From the NCBI GenBank assembly GCA_947598205.1, contig CANQFB010000010.1, forward strand, positions 1 through 54,799: a stretch of 54,799 nt of DNA, read 5' to 3'. The notes beneath the pieces are model-generated. The model saw only the letters and a program-made list of their open reading frames with translations, had not been told where the DNA came from and did not search any database. This document shows, piece by piece, positions 7,950 through 16,634 of the stretch. The stretch is from an uncultured Clostridia bacterium (GTDB taxonomy: Bacteria; Bacillota; Clostridia; Christensenellales; Borkfalkiaceae). The position numbers and the translations under genes were made by a program. Every line of letters begins with the position of its first letter. Within the stretch, counting starts at the first letter, position 1.

Positions 7950-9323
7950 TTACACCCTGTTCACAATGCCCGAAAACAAAGTGGTATCGTAGCGGTCGGT
8001 GAGGATGAAGACGAACGCGCGGTCAACGAGGAAATCTTCATACACATCGTTGTATATAGGGGGCGTGGCGGTCGCCTCATTCATCATGATGGTGACGGCG
8101 GCGCCCTCGACGCCCGTCTTATCCACGTTGAGTTGCGTGACATGCGTCACATCACTGCAATAGGCGTCTTCGTCCGTCATCGCCGAAAGATCGCATTCAG
8201 AGGGGGAGAAGAGGGCTTCGATCCCGAAGGTCTCCTTGAGAATGGGAATGACGCTCCCGCTGTAAGCGGCGGTAAATTCGGGGAAGAGACAGCGCGTATG
8301 ATAGCGGGTGTTGGCCGCCTCGTCGATCCCGTTGTACTCGGAGATGGCGTTGACCTCGGCAAGCACTTCCGCCGTGCACAGCTCTTTCGCGGTGCATCCG
8401 TCCTTGGGAAGGATGAACTTGAGCTTATAGTCGTTCGCCGTACGGATATAAAAATGGGTATAGCGGTCTGTTTCGACCTTCTGCCCGACGCTGTACTGCC
8501 CCATGAGAAGTTTTTCGTCCGTCTTCGTGCCGTCGGCATTCGCAAAGGGAATATTTTCTTTTGTGAAAGGCAGATCGAAGCCGCTTGTATTCCACACGTC
8601 TTTCAGGTAGAGGGTGTTGATGAGGGCGAAGACTGTCCTCTCGGAAAGGGAGAAATCCCGATCGATGAGGCCGCGCGTCTGCTCCTTCACGAAGGCGCGC
8701 ACCGCCCTGTTCGCGCTCGCATTGTCGAAGGTGAAATCGGCGGAATAGCTCGAGCAATAGAAGTCGTTTGCGAGGACGTCGAGGCACTCCTTCTTGGCGG
8801 GGACGCCGTCGTTCACCCATACGGAATTGGAGAGATCGACGCACCCAATGAGTTTGTTCCCTTCGTACTCGCTCGTGCGGTATTCCGCCTCGAGGGAGCG
8901 ATAGAGGGCGGAATAGTCGCGGCGGAGGGAATCGGCGTCCGTCCCGAGGGCGGCGAGAAGCTCTTCCTTCGTATCGCCCGCGGCCGTCTGGGCGGCGAGG
9001 GAGAGGGCCATGTAGACGGAAAGGGGGGCGACGGCGAAGTTTTCATCCTGCGTATAGGCCGCGTTTGCAGCCCCCGTAAACGTCGCGGCGAAGCTCTCCG
9101 CGCTTTCATGGAGGGAGATAAATTCCTCGGATTTCCGCTCCGCATAGGTAAGGGGAGAAATTTTCCCGCGGAAACTTGCAAGCATGTTTGCGCCATCTAC
9201 CTCTTGCCCGCCGATATCGCCGCTATTTTCGTTGGGGGTCTTGGGCGAGACGCCGCATGCGGAAGCACAGAGGAGCAATCCGGCAAGACAGGCTGAAGTG
9301 AGTGCGAGAAAAGATTTTTTCAT
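7950..9323 (-). CDS. Serpin-family protease inhibitor lipoprotein
   Basis: A 457-aa exported serpin. Residues 1-22 are a signal peptide with lipobox ASAC (lipidated Cys 23). After a short linker the serpin fold runs from about residue 68. Landmarks are VAPLSVYMALSLA (98-110), LINTLYLKDVWNTSGF (234-249) and the C-terminal signature FLVDRAFVFILTD (431-443). The reactive-centre loop lies at about 402-428. Its hinge GVEGAAVT (404-411) is small-residue rich, which in known serpins goes with inhibitory function. The probable target-site region reads MNEATATPP. GGAGG precedes the ATG. It lies 50 bp downstream of an exported M4 protease gene with no terminator between, so the two are probably co-transcribed. 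Confidence 0.92.
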   Translation of the reverse strand: MKKSFLALTSACLAGLLLCASACGVSPKTPNENSGDIGGQEVDGANMLASFRGKISPLTYAERKSEEFISLHESAESFAATFTGAANAAYTQDENFAVAPLSVYMALSLAAQTAAGDTKEELLAALGTDADSLRRDYSALYRSLEAEYRTSEYEGNKLIGCVDLSNSVWVNDGVPAKKECLDVLANDFYCSSYSADFTFDNASANRAVRAFVKEQTRGLIDRDFSLSERTVFALINTLYLKDVWNTSGFDLPFTKENIPFANADGTKTDEKLLMGQYSVGQKVETDRYTHFYIRTANDYKLKFILPKDGCTAKELCTAEVLAEVNAISEYNGIDEAANTRYHTRCLFPEFTAAYSGSVIPILKETFGIEALFSPSECDLSAMTDEDAYCSDVTHVTQLNVDKTGVEGAAVTIMMNEATATPPIYNDVYEDFLVDRAFVFILTDRYDTTLFSGIVNRV

Positions 9324-9373
9324 GATTTCCTCCGAAAAGATATTCTGCTTTATAGACGTTTCGGGCGGGAAAA

Positions 9374-11197
9374 TTACTCATCTTCAGCCCGATCTTTTTT
9401 CTTTCCGTTTCTTTTTTTTCGCAAGATGACAAAAGAGGCGATACCCATGCCCGCGATTGCCCCGCCGATGACCCCTCCGCAGATGACTCCGATCTTCCAT
9501 GCTGGAAGGCCCTTTTTCTCCGCGGCGGGCTCTTCGGGATTTCCGCCCTCGCCGCCTTCGCCCGGCGTTTCTCCTTCGCTCGGATTTTCTCCCCCGCCCG
9601 GGCCTTCGCCCTCGGGCAGGGCCGTCCATTTCGCATAGAGTGAAGTATCGCCCGTTGCTGTCCCTTCCGCCCTTTGCGTGCAGTCTGCGTCGAGGAACCA
9701 CCCCTCGAAGAGGAAGCCCTCGCGCGCATCGGGGGCGGAGAGGGGAAGGGGTGCGCCGTCGAAGGCGAACGTTTTGGTCTCCCTTCCGTCTTCGCCGCAG
9801 AAGGTCACGGTGTGAAGGACGTCTTTCTCCGAGAGAAGCCCACTCGCGCAGAGTTCTTCGCGGATGGCGGTCTGCGTTCCGAAATCGAGGCGGAGGTTGA
9901 TCGCCGCCTGCATGAATTCCCGCCCGAAGTCCAAAAAGGAGGCGTCGGAGGGGAGCATACAGAGCGTGGCATACCAAAGTTTGCCGATATTTTCCCGCGT
10001 GAAGGAGGCGGGCATCCTCTTATAGAGGCGGTATTGCATGTTGGTCGCGATGATGCTGTTGAAGTGCACGCCGCCCGCATCGCAGTTCCCGTGTTCCGAA
10101 TGGCTTCCCTCGCGGTGACATTCGGGATAGGCGTCTTCCACCGCGACGGGATATTCCGAAGAGGGGGAACGGATGGAGCGGACGCAAGGGACGCCCGCTG
10201 GAACGCCCCGCTCACCCATGTCCCAAAAGGCGTCTTCCGAGGGATCGTGCCCCTCGATGAGCGCGCCGAAGATGTCGGAGATCGATTCGTTGAGCGCGCC
10301 CGCCTGGTTCTCATGCCCGAGTTCGGCGGTGAACATCGTAACGCCGTGCTGGTATTCGTGTGCGAGAATATCGAGGGCCTTCCACTGTTCGAGAAGGGGG
10401 CCCGTCTCGTCGCCGTCGCCGACGACGATATTGGCGACGTTCTCCTCCTCATTGAAGCCGAAGGAGGCGTTCTGGCGGTTTCCGTACGCATTGTAATGGG
10501 GGTAGAGGTAGATAGGGATCTCCCCGCGCTCGTCTGCGTTCCCCCAGACCTCGTCGTTTGCACCGTCGATTCCGCGCCTGTCCGCCCCGATATTTTCGGC
10601 TGTGTAGAAGTCGTAGGCCTTCGTGACGCCGCAAAAGAGGGCGGCGGCCGCCTCGTCGAAGCCGTCGGCGAGGGCGGAACTGTAGAGGCGGCGTGCGGTG
10701 CTGTCACGGTAGACGAAGAGGTTGCGCCCGTAGTCCGCGAGATAGTAGGTGCCCGTCTCGGGGCGCGCCTCGTTGGGAACGTAGTCGAGGTCGGCCTTCA
10801 TCATCTCGCCTTGGATGTCCATCTCGGCGGGGAAGCAGAAGAGGTCGCGCCCTTCCTCTGCGGAGGCCCCGCTTTCCGCGCGGTATTCCCCGCGATAGGA
10901 GAGGATCTCGCCCTCCTTCCCAATGGCGATGGCGACGTCGCTCCCCGCCACGTCGTTGCCGCCAGATACGCGGCGGAAGCGGTAGACCTTCCCGTAGGCG
11001 ACGCCGAGCTCCCTGACGAAGCGGTATTCCTCCGCCACGTTTACATCCTTAAAGGAGGGAAGGCTTTGGAGAAGGGAGAGGGGATCTTGGGCCGAAGTGG
11101 CCGCCGCGGCGGGAAGAGGGGCCGAAAAGGCGGCAAAAAGGAGAAAAGCGCCCGCAAGAAGAAGCGTTTTTCCTCCCCGCAAGATGGGTTTCTGCAT
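9374..11197 (-). CDS. Membrane-anchored M4 (thermolysin-family) metalloprotease
   Basis: A 607-aa exported zinc protease. Order: signal peptide (1-33), FTP-like propeptide (about 40-105), M4 catalytic domain (about 200-450), an InlB/Flg_new-type repeat (about 461-525), a Gly/Glu/Pro linker (526-560), one transmembrane helix (about 568-592) and a basic tail. Zinc ligands are HEYQH (280-284) and E304 in LNESISD; the catalytic histidine is H378 in DAGGVHFNS. All are intact, so it should be active at the cell surface. It is the first gene of an operon with the serpin. An M4 enzyme with a C-terminal membrane helix in place of the usual secreted form is notable. Confidence 0.93.
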   Translation of the reverse strand: MQKPILRGGKTLLLAGAFLLFAAFSAPLPAAAATSAQDPLSLLQSLPSFKDVNVAEEYRFVRELGVAYGKVYRFRRVSGGNDVAGSDVAIAIGKEGEILSYRGEYRAESGASAEEGRDLFCFPAEMDIQGEMMKADLDYVPNEARPETGTYYLADYGRNLFVYRDSTARRLYSSALADGFDEAAAALFCGVTKAYDFYTAENIGADRRGIDGANDEVWGNADERGEIPIYLYPHYNAYGNRQNASFGFNEEENVANIVVGDGDETGPLLEQWKALDILAHEYQHGVTMFTAELGHENQAGALNESISDIFGALIEGHDPSEDAFWDMGERGVPAGVPCVRSIRSPSSEYPVAVEDAYPECHREGSHSEHGNCDAGGVHFNSIIATNMQYRLYKRMPASFTRENIGKLWYATLCMLPSDASFLDFGREFMQAAINLRLDFGTQTAIREELCASGLLSEKDVLHTVTFCGEDGRETKTFAFDGAPLPLSAPDAREGFLFEGWFLDADCTQRAEGTATGDTSLYAKWTALPEGEGPGGGENPSEGETPGEGGEGGNPEEPAAEKKGLPAWKIGVICGGVIGGAIAGMGIASFVILRKKRNGKKKDRAEDE

Positions 11198-11244
11198 GGT
11201 CGCTCCTGTATATAAAATGAATTTATTCGTCGCTTTGCCCCAAT

Positions 11245-11274
11245 ATTATACCATAAGCGGAGCGCGCCTGTCCA
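11245..11274 (-). promoter_or_regulatory. Sigma-A promoter of the M4 protease-serpin operon
   Basis: TGGACA (11274-11269), an 18-bp spacer and a perfect TATAAT (11250-11245), about 45 nt before the start codon. The remaining gap up to 11376 is AT-rich with no other feature seen. Confidence 0.75.
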
Positions 11275-11376
11275 TTCTTTCCCGAAAAAAGAGGAAAAAC
11301 CTTCCACGAACTTTTCTTAAATTTCCCCAAAATCCGAAAAAATTCGACAAATTTCGCAAAATTTCCCCCCGAACGG

Positions 11377-11405
11377 TTGCGATTTTTCGCGCCCGCGTTT
11401 ATAAT
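11377..11405 (+). promoter_or_regulatory. Sigma-A promoter of comEC-holA
   Basis: TTGCGA (11377-11382), a 17-bp spacer and TATAAT (11400-11405). It diverges from the protease promoter about 100 bp away. Confidence 0.75.
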
Positions 11406-11471
11406 AGGACATAAAAAAAGAAGGGCGCGGGGTGCGAAAGGGCGCGGCCCGCGGCGCAAAAGAGGTCGGGC

Positions 11472-13457
11472 ATGAAGGCAGAAGAGGAAAAGAGGCGGCG
11501 TCTGCCGCGCGTCAATTTTCGGCTCCTTGTCTTCTGTGCGTTCGGGCTCATCTTCGGGATCTTTCTCTATGCGCGCATACGGTTCGGGGGGCTGAAACCC
11601 GCCGATTTTTTATTTTGTGCCGTTTTTTTGGGGCTCTCCCTCTTCCCGCTCTCGTGGAAGCGGACGGCGGCGCTCGTGCTCTGCGTGGCGATCTTCGGCG
11701 GCGCGGGCGCGGGGCTCATGCACCTTTATACCCAACGCTACCTCGGCGGACCGCAGGACGGCGCATACGCCGTGGCGGGCGTCGTGACCTCCTTCACGGT
11801 GGAAAGCGGCCGTTGCGACGTCGTTCTGGAAGATCTCACCTTCGACGGCGCGCCCGTCGGCGGCAAGATGACCGCGGTGATAAGTTCGGAGGACGTCCGC
11901 GCGGGCGACATCCTCTTTTTTGAAGCGGAGGTGACAAAAAACGACGTACCCATGTCGGAAGATGACGCTTCATTTTACTATTTTTATAGTGATATTCGCT
12001 ATCTTTGCCCGAGCGTTTCCTATCAGAAGACGGGGACGAGCAAGAACTTCCTCTATAAGCTCTCCACCGCCCTCTACGATCGGTTGAACGGCCACATGGA
12101 CGCCGCAGAGGCAGAGGTCGCCTACGCCCTTCTCACGGGAAATTCGCGGGGCATGGACGAGGGACTTCTTGAGGAGGTGCGTACGGGCGGCGTCGCGCAC
12201 ATCTTCGCCGTCTCTGGCCTGCATATCGGCATCTTGTTCGGCGCCGTCTTATTGCTCTTCCGGAAGAAGCGGTGGGGCGTCTTTCCCGCCATCGCCGTCA
12301 TCCTCATCTACAGCGCCTTCTGCGCCTTCACCGTCTCCTCCGTCCGCGCCGTCATCATGTGCGCCGTCGTGGGGATCTACCGTGCATACGGGCGGAAATA
12401 CGATTTCTTGCAGTCCATCTCCCTTGCGGCTCTCATCGTGCTCCTGATCTCTCCTGCCGATTTTCTCTCGACGGGTTTCCGCCTCTCCTTCGGGGCGTGT
12501 CTCGGCCTCGCCCTCTTTTCGGGAAGCCTCTCCCGCCTCTTCGGAAAGATCCCGCGCTTTCCGCGCTTTCTATCCTCCTATCTCGCCGCCAATCTCTCCG
12601 TCCAGCTCTTCACCTTTCCCATCCTTTTGGAGGCGTTCGGGTATTTTTCGGTATGGGGATTTTTGCTGAACCTCGTCCTCATTCCCGTTCTGCCCGTCTT
12701 CTTTCTCACGGTGCTCCTCTTCTCCCTCTTATCTCTCGCCATTCCGCCGGGAGCGGGCGTCCTTCTCGCCGTGCCGCGGGGGCTTTTATCCCTCTTTTTG
12801 CTCGTCGTCTCGGCGGGAGATTTCAGCTATGCGCTCACGGGATTTTCGCTGGGCGCGGGCGGGGCGGTGTGGCTCGTCTCCTCCCTCATCCTCTCCGAGC
12901 GCGTGCGGCTGAAGATCGTGCCGCGGCTTGCGGCGGCGGTGGGGCTCGCCCTCCTCTTTGGGGTGGCGCTCATCTTTGAGAACGCCGTCTTTGCGGGGGT
13001 GAGGATCGACGTCTTCCGATGCCGCACGGGATCTGCCGCCCTCGTGCGGACGGAGAGTTCCGCCGTCCTCCTGATCGACGGAGGCATCGCCTCGTACGAT
13101 GCAAAGGATTTTCTCGGAAGGAGATATTCGGGCAAGCTCGACGGCGTGTTCGTCCTCTCGGAGAGCGAACTTGGCGGCATCAACCACGCAGTCTTCCTCG
13201 GCGCAGAGAATGTGTATGCCTGCGACAAGATCGCCACGGGGCTGCGGAACACGGAGGTGATCTTCGGCGAAGAGGCCGAGATCGGCGGCCTGTCCTTTTG
13301 CTATGAGGCGCGCTCCAAGCTCGTCCTTACGGCGTGCGGCGTCGTCGTGGAGTTCGATTTTGAAGGGGCGGAAGCCCTCGGGGCCGATCTTTATATCGGA
13401 GGCGCGGGCGGGGGCTTGAAATATTTCTTGAACGGTGGTATAATCAAGACGCTATGA
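11472..13457 (+). CDS. comEC: ComEC/Rec2-type competence membrane protein with degenerate C-terminal domain
   Basis: A 661-aa polytopic membrane protein; ComEC forms the channel for incoming single-stranded DNA. An N-terminal helix pair (about 17-80) is followed by an OB-like extracellular region. The competence domain (about 215-480) carries the hallmark HIFAVSGLHIGILFG. The C-terminus (about 515-661) aligns by eye with the metallo-beta-lactamase domain, including LLIDGG. Where ComEC normally has the SHxxxDHxGG zinc motif, this protein has LSESELGGINH, so the metal ligands are lost. The start follows GAGG weakly. Its stop overlaps holA by 4 bp (ATGA). DNA uptake without the nuclease-like domain, or loss of competence function, are both possible. 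Confidence 0.85.
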   Translation: MKAEEEKRRRLPRVNFRLLVFCAFGLIFGIFLYARIRFGGLKPADFLFCAVFLGLSLFPLSWKRTAALVLCVAIFGGAGAGLMHLYTQRYLGGPQDGAYAVAGVVTSFTVESGRCDVVLEDLTFDGAPVGGKMTAVISSEDVRAGDILFFEAEVTKNDVPMSEDDASFYYFYSDIRYLCPSVSYQKTGTSKNFLYKLSTALYDRLNGHMDAAEAEVAYALLTGNSRGMDEGLLEEVRTGGVAHIFAVSGLHIGILFGAVLLLFRKKRWGVFPAIAVILIYSAFCAFTVSSVRAVIMCAVVGIYRAYGRKYDFLQSISLAALIVLLISPADFLSTGFRLSFGACLGLALFSGSLSRLFGKIPRFPRFLSSYLAANLSVQLFTFPILLEAFGYFSVWGFLLNLVLIPVLPVFFLTVLLFSLLSLAIPPGAGVLLAVPRGLLSLFLLVVSAGDFSYALTGFSLGAGGAVWLVSSLILSERVRLKIVPRLAAAVGLALLFGVALIFENAVFAGVRIDVFRCRTGSAALVRTESSAVLLIDGGIASYDAKDFLGRRYSGKLDGVFVLSESELGGINHAVFLGAENVYACDKIATGLRNTEVIFGEEAEIGGLSFCYEARSKLVLTACGVVVEFDFEGAEALGADLYIGGAGGGLKYFLNGGIIKTL

Positions 13458-14437
13458 AATTTGTCCAGCTTGCAAAGACGCTCAAAGAGGAAGGGCCCGC
13501 CCCCGTCTATCTCATCGAAGGGGATGAGGCGTACTTCCGCGACCATGCCGTGGAGGCCGTCCGTGCGGCGTGCGCCATCACCCAGCCCGCCTTGAACGAC
13601 GTGCGCCTCGAGGGCGACAGCCTGAAGGGGGAGGAACTTTCCAAACTTCCCGCCCTCCTTCTCACACTTCCCTTTTTCGACGAAAAGCGGCTCGTGCGCA
13701 TCTATGAATTCTACCCCTCCGAGCGCGATTGGGAGAGCTATCTCAAGCCTTACTGCGCTTCCCCTTGCCCGACGACGGTGCTCCTCATCGTGAATACGGG
13801 AGGGAAGAAGGGGGCGGACCTCAAGCGGAAGGGGGGCGTGACCTTCGTCGATTGCGGCAAGGAGACGGAGGAGACGCTTGGCCGCTGGCTGTTCGGCGTC
13901 GTCTCGCGGGCGGGGCTCTCCATCGACGGCGACGCGGCCTCTCTCATGGTGCGCTATTGCAACCAAGACGCCGCGCGCATGAAGCTCGAAGTGGAGAAAT
14001 TGAGCCTTCTTCTCGGACATGGTGGCCGCATTTCGCGTGAAGCGGTGGAAAATTACGTCGCAAAAGACGTGGAATACAAAATCTACGAACTCACGCAGGC
14101 GGCCTCCCGCAAAGACAGCGGGGCCTTCTTCGGGATTTTGAACGATCTCATGGAGAAGGGCTTCGACGAGACGGCCGCCCTCTCCGCCCTCTGTTCCCAC
14201 TTCCGCACCCTGATGGAGATCTCGGATATGAAGGGATCGGATGCGGAGATCGGCGAAGTTTTGAAGATCAAGCCCTATGCCGTCCAGAAAAACCGCGAGA
14301 CGGCCCGCCGTCTCGGGCGGGAGCGGGTGCGCGAGCTCTACCTCGCCCTCTACAGCCTATCCGCCGACATGCGGAGCGGGGTGTGCGCGAAATCGGGCGC
14401 GCTCTCTGCGGCCGTTGCAAAAATATTTTTCGGATGA
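13454..14437 (+). CDS. holA: DNA polymerase III subunit delta
   Basis: A 327-aa clamp-loader subunit; it opens the beta sliding clamp during replication. Family landmarks are VYLIEGDEAYFRDHAVEAVR near the N-terminus and the AAA+-like body without a Walker A motif, as expected for delta. Length is typical. It overlaps comEC by four bases, a gene order common in Firmicutes. Confidence 0.92.
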   Translation: MKFVQLAKTLKEEGPAPVYLIEGDEAYFRDHAVEAVRAACAITQPALNDVRLEGDSLKGEELSKLPALLLTLPFFDEKRLVRIYEFYPSERDWESYLKPYCASPCPTTVLLIVNTGGKKGADLKRKGGVTFVDCGKETEETLGRWLFGVVSRAGLSIDGDAASLMVRYCNQDAARMKLEVEKLSLLLGHGGRISREAVENYVAKDVEYKIYELTQAASRKDSGAFFGILNDLMEKGFDETAALSALCSHFRTLMEISDMKGSDAEIGEVLKIKPYAVQKNRETARRLGRERVRELYLALYSLSADMRSGVCAKSGALSAAVAKIFFG

Positions 14438-14458
14438 CGCAAAATAGGGGAAAACCCT

Positions 14459-14487
14459 TTGCATTTCCGCGAAAATTCCGTTATAAT
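14459..14487 (+). promoter_or_regulatory. Sigma-A promoter of cdaA
   Basis: TTGCAT (14459-14464), a 17-bp spacer and TATAAT (14482-14487), with about 35 nt to the cdaA start. Confidence 0.7.
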
Positions 14488-14528
14488 GGTATATGCACGC
14501 GCGGGCCGCGCCCGCGCAAGGAGGCAAC

Positions 14529-15380
14529 ATGAAGTCGCCACAGGAAGTTTGGAGCACGATCAAGGGGCTTTTCGTCCCCTTCCCCGGAGCAGTCGGGGTG
14601 GTGATGTACGTCATCGAGGCGCTCTTTTTTGCAGTCATCGTCTACATGGTTCTCCGCACGCTCTGGGAAAACAACGCGCGGCGGTTCATCTTTGTCTATC
14701 TCATCCTGCTTGCGGTGGCGGCGGTGATCACCCTCTTTGCGAAGCCCATCAACGCCACGGCCTTCATCGTGTTCTTCCTCATCCTCTCCCTCTTCTTCTT
14801 GTTCCTCTTCAACGTGGAACTCAAGCGGAGCATCTGGAACACGGGGAAGCATAAGCCCGCAACAGCCTCTTCCGCGGCGGCGATGCGTTCGGCCTCGAGC
14901 GTCACGGCCCGCGCCGACGAATATATCGGCGCCATCGTCAAAGCGGTGCAAAATCTCTCCAAAAACGACATCGGCGCGCTCATCGTGTTATCCAACGGCA
15001 ACCTCCCCAAGGCCATCATCGAGAGCGGCGTCACGCTCAATGCGCGGATCTCCAGCCAGCTCATCGAGGGCATCTTTATTCCCAAAGCCCCCTTGCACGA
15101 CGGGGCGATGGTCATCTTCGGCGACGTCATCGAGGCGGCGGGGTGCTTCTTGCCCCTCACGCAGAAGGACTTCCCCAAGGAATACGGCACGCGGCACCGC
15201 GCGGGCATCGGCGTCACGGAGGTGGCGGACGTATCAACCATCATCGTCTCCGAGGAGACGGGCATCGTCTCCTTCGTGAAGCGGGGCGAGATCACGCGGT
15301 TCGTCGATTCCGAGGGGCTTAAGCGGTTTTTGAAGGAATATTATTGGAAGGAATTCAACGGGGAGGGGAAGAAGCAGTGA
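14529..15380 (+). CDS. cdaA: Diadenylate cyclase CdaA
   Basis: A 283-aa membrane-bound enzyme that makes the second messenger c-di-AMP from two ATP. Three transmembrane helices occupy about 20-95, followed by a short coiled stretch and the DAC domain (about 120-260). Both catalytic motifs are intact: DGA (191-193, in PLHDGAM) and RHR (222-224, in GTRHRAGI). The ATG at 14529 follows AAGGAGGCAAC; an upstream in-frame ATG overlaps the promoter region and is rejected. In most Firmicutes cdaR and glmM follow. Here a tiny CdaR-like gene overlaps by 4 bp and glmM is absent. Confidence 0.95.
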   Translation: MKSPQEVWSTIKGLFVPFPGAVGVVMYVIEALFFAVIVYMVLRTLWENNARRFIFVYLILLAVAAVITLFAKPINATAFIVFFLILSLFFLFLFNVELKRSIWNTGKHKPATASSAAAMRSASSVTARADEYIGAIVKAVQNLSKNDIGALIVLSNGNLPKAIIESGVTLNARISSQLIEGIFIPKAPLHDGAMVIFGDVIEAAGCFLPLTQKDFPKEYGTRHRAGIGVTEVADVSTIIVSEETGIVSFVKRGEITRFVDSEGLKRFLKEYYWKEFNGEGKKQ

Positions 15381-15490
15381 AGTTTTTCGAGACGCTCAAG
15401 AAGCTGTTTACGCGCAATATCCCCTTAAAACTCCTTGCGATCGCAGTCGCGGCGGGCGTCGTGCTCATCATTCACGCTACGGGACTTTGA
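15377..15490 (+). CDS. Miniature CdaR-like membrane peptide (37 aa)
   Basis: A GTG-started 37-residue frame overlapping the cdaA stop as GTGA. It encodes a basic amphipathic N-terminus (MKFFETLKKLFTRNIPLK) then a single hydrophobic helix ending at IIHATGL. This is the layout of the N-terminus of CdaR/YbbR, the CdaA regulator normally encoded here, but the extracellular YbbR repeats are absent. The next gene starts 2 bp after the stop codon. The overlap and the continuous operon suggest it is translated. A degraded remnant is the alternative. Confidence 0.65.
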   Translation: MKFFETLKKLFTRNIPLKLLAIAVAAGVVLIIHATGL

Positions 15491-15491
15491 G

Positions 15492-16634
15492 ATGAAGAGC
15501 GTTTTGCGCAGTCCGCGGGTGTATATCCCGCGGAAGGAATTTGAAAAATGGGCGGTCCCCGTCCCCGAACGAACGGGGCGGGCATTGGAAGATGAGATCG
15601 TCCGCGTCGTCTCCGACGCGCCTTCGGCGCGCCGTTTTGTATTCGGCGCAGGGGCGGGCAAGGAGGAGGCGGAGGCCGTCTCCGCCACCATGTTCTATGC
15701 CCTTGAGGACGAGTGGATGGAGAAACTCCAGCGGGGGCCCATCCTCGTCGAAAGGAGCACGAAAGGGGGCGTCCGTTACGGCATTTTGGCCGCGATCGAC
15801 CTCGAAGCCTATACCCATGTCCGAGGAATGACCGCTCCGATCATGCCCGCGCAGGAGGGCGACGGGGCGTTATGCAACGCGCTTTCGGCCCTGCGGGAGA
15901 AGGCGCCGCTCGAGTTTTCTTCGGCCGTCATCTTATACCGCGGAAAGAGGCGGAAGATTTCCTCGCGCCTCCTCGAGGAGGACCTTGAAGTATTGTATGA
16001 TTTCGACCTCACGGGCGGCGGCCATGTGAAGGGATATTATATTCCCGAGCCCTTCGCCTCGTGGGCGCTCGACGAGATGCACTCCCGCGGGGAGCCCGCG
16101 TTCGCCGTCGCAGACGGCGTGGAGGAGATCGAAGCCGCCAAAGCCCGTTGGGAGAGCTTGAAGCCCACCCTCGAGAGGGCGGAGCTCGCCAACCATCCGG
16201 CACGGTTTGCGCTCGCGGAGATGTGCGATATTTCCGATGAAGGGGTGGAGATCTTCCCCGTGCACCGCATCGTACACGATGTGGACGAGGAGACGCTCAT
16301 CGACTATTTTTCGCGCAAAATGAAGTGCCGCCGGGATGGGAACGTGCTCACCGTATCGGCCAAGGGCGCGGAGGCCGTGGCGGCCGCCGACCGCATTTTA
16401 GAGGAATATGTCCGCCAAAACGGCGGAAGGATCGGCTTTTGCTTCGGGGCTTCGGAACTGAAGGAGGCCGCAAAGGAGGGGGACACCGTCGCCGTCCTTA
16501 TGAATACGATAGAAAAAGAGGATATTTTCCCTGCGCTGAAGGGGGGCAAGACGCTCCCGAAGCGCACATTCTGCGTCGGAAGGGCGCATGAGGGACGTTA
16601 TCTTTTGGAGGGACGGGAGATCGCCTATGATTAA
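15492..16634 (+). CDS. DUF1015 family protein
   Basis: A 380-aa cytosolic protein resembling the DUF1015 family, whose biochemical role is not established. Landmarks are the N-terminal SPRVYIPRKEF, a central region with IMPAQEGDGA, and HRIVHDVDEE near residue 255. The ATG at 15492 lies 2 bp after the miniature CdaR stop, with only a weak ribosome binding site, so translational coupling is likely. It overlaps lysC by 8 bp. The family motif that usually reads ADGHHR is ADGVEEI here, so a conserved histidine pair may be lost. Confidence 0.75.
   Translation: MKSVLRSPRVYIPRKEFEKWAVPVPERTGRALEDEIVRVVSDAPSARRFVFGAGAGKEEAEAVSATMFYALEDEWMEKLQRGPILVERSTKGGVRYGILAAIDLEAYTHVRGMTAPIMPAQEGDGALCNALSALREKAPLEFSSAVILYRGKRRKISSRLLEEDLEVLYDFDLTGGGHVKGYYIPEPFASWALDEMHSRGEPAFAVADGVEEIEAAKARWESLKPTLERAELANHPARFALAEMCDISDEGVEIFPVHRIVHDVDEETLIDYFSRKMKCRRDGNVLTVSAKGAEAVAAADRILEEYVRQNGGRIGFCFGASELKEAAKEGDTVAVLMNTIEKEDIFPALKGGKTLPKRTFCVGRAHEGRYLLEGREIAYD

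Noticed and set aside
15377..15490. Full cdaR broken by a frameshift
   Set aside because: I looked for YbbR repeats in all frames after it. The downstream frame is DUF1015-like from the first codons, so there is no remnant to rejoin.
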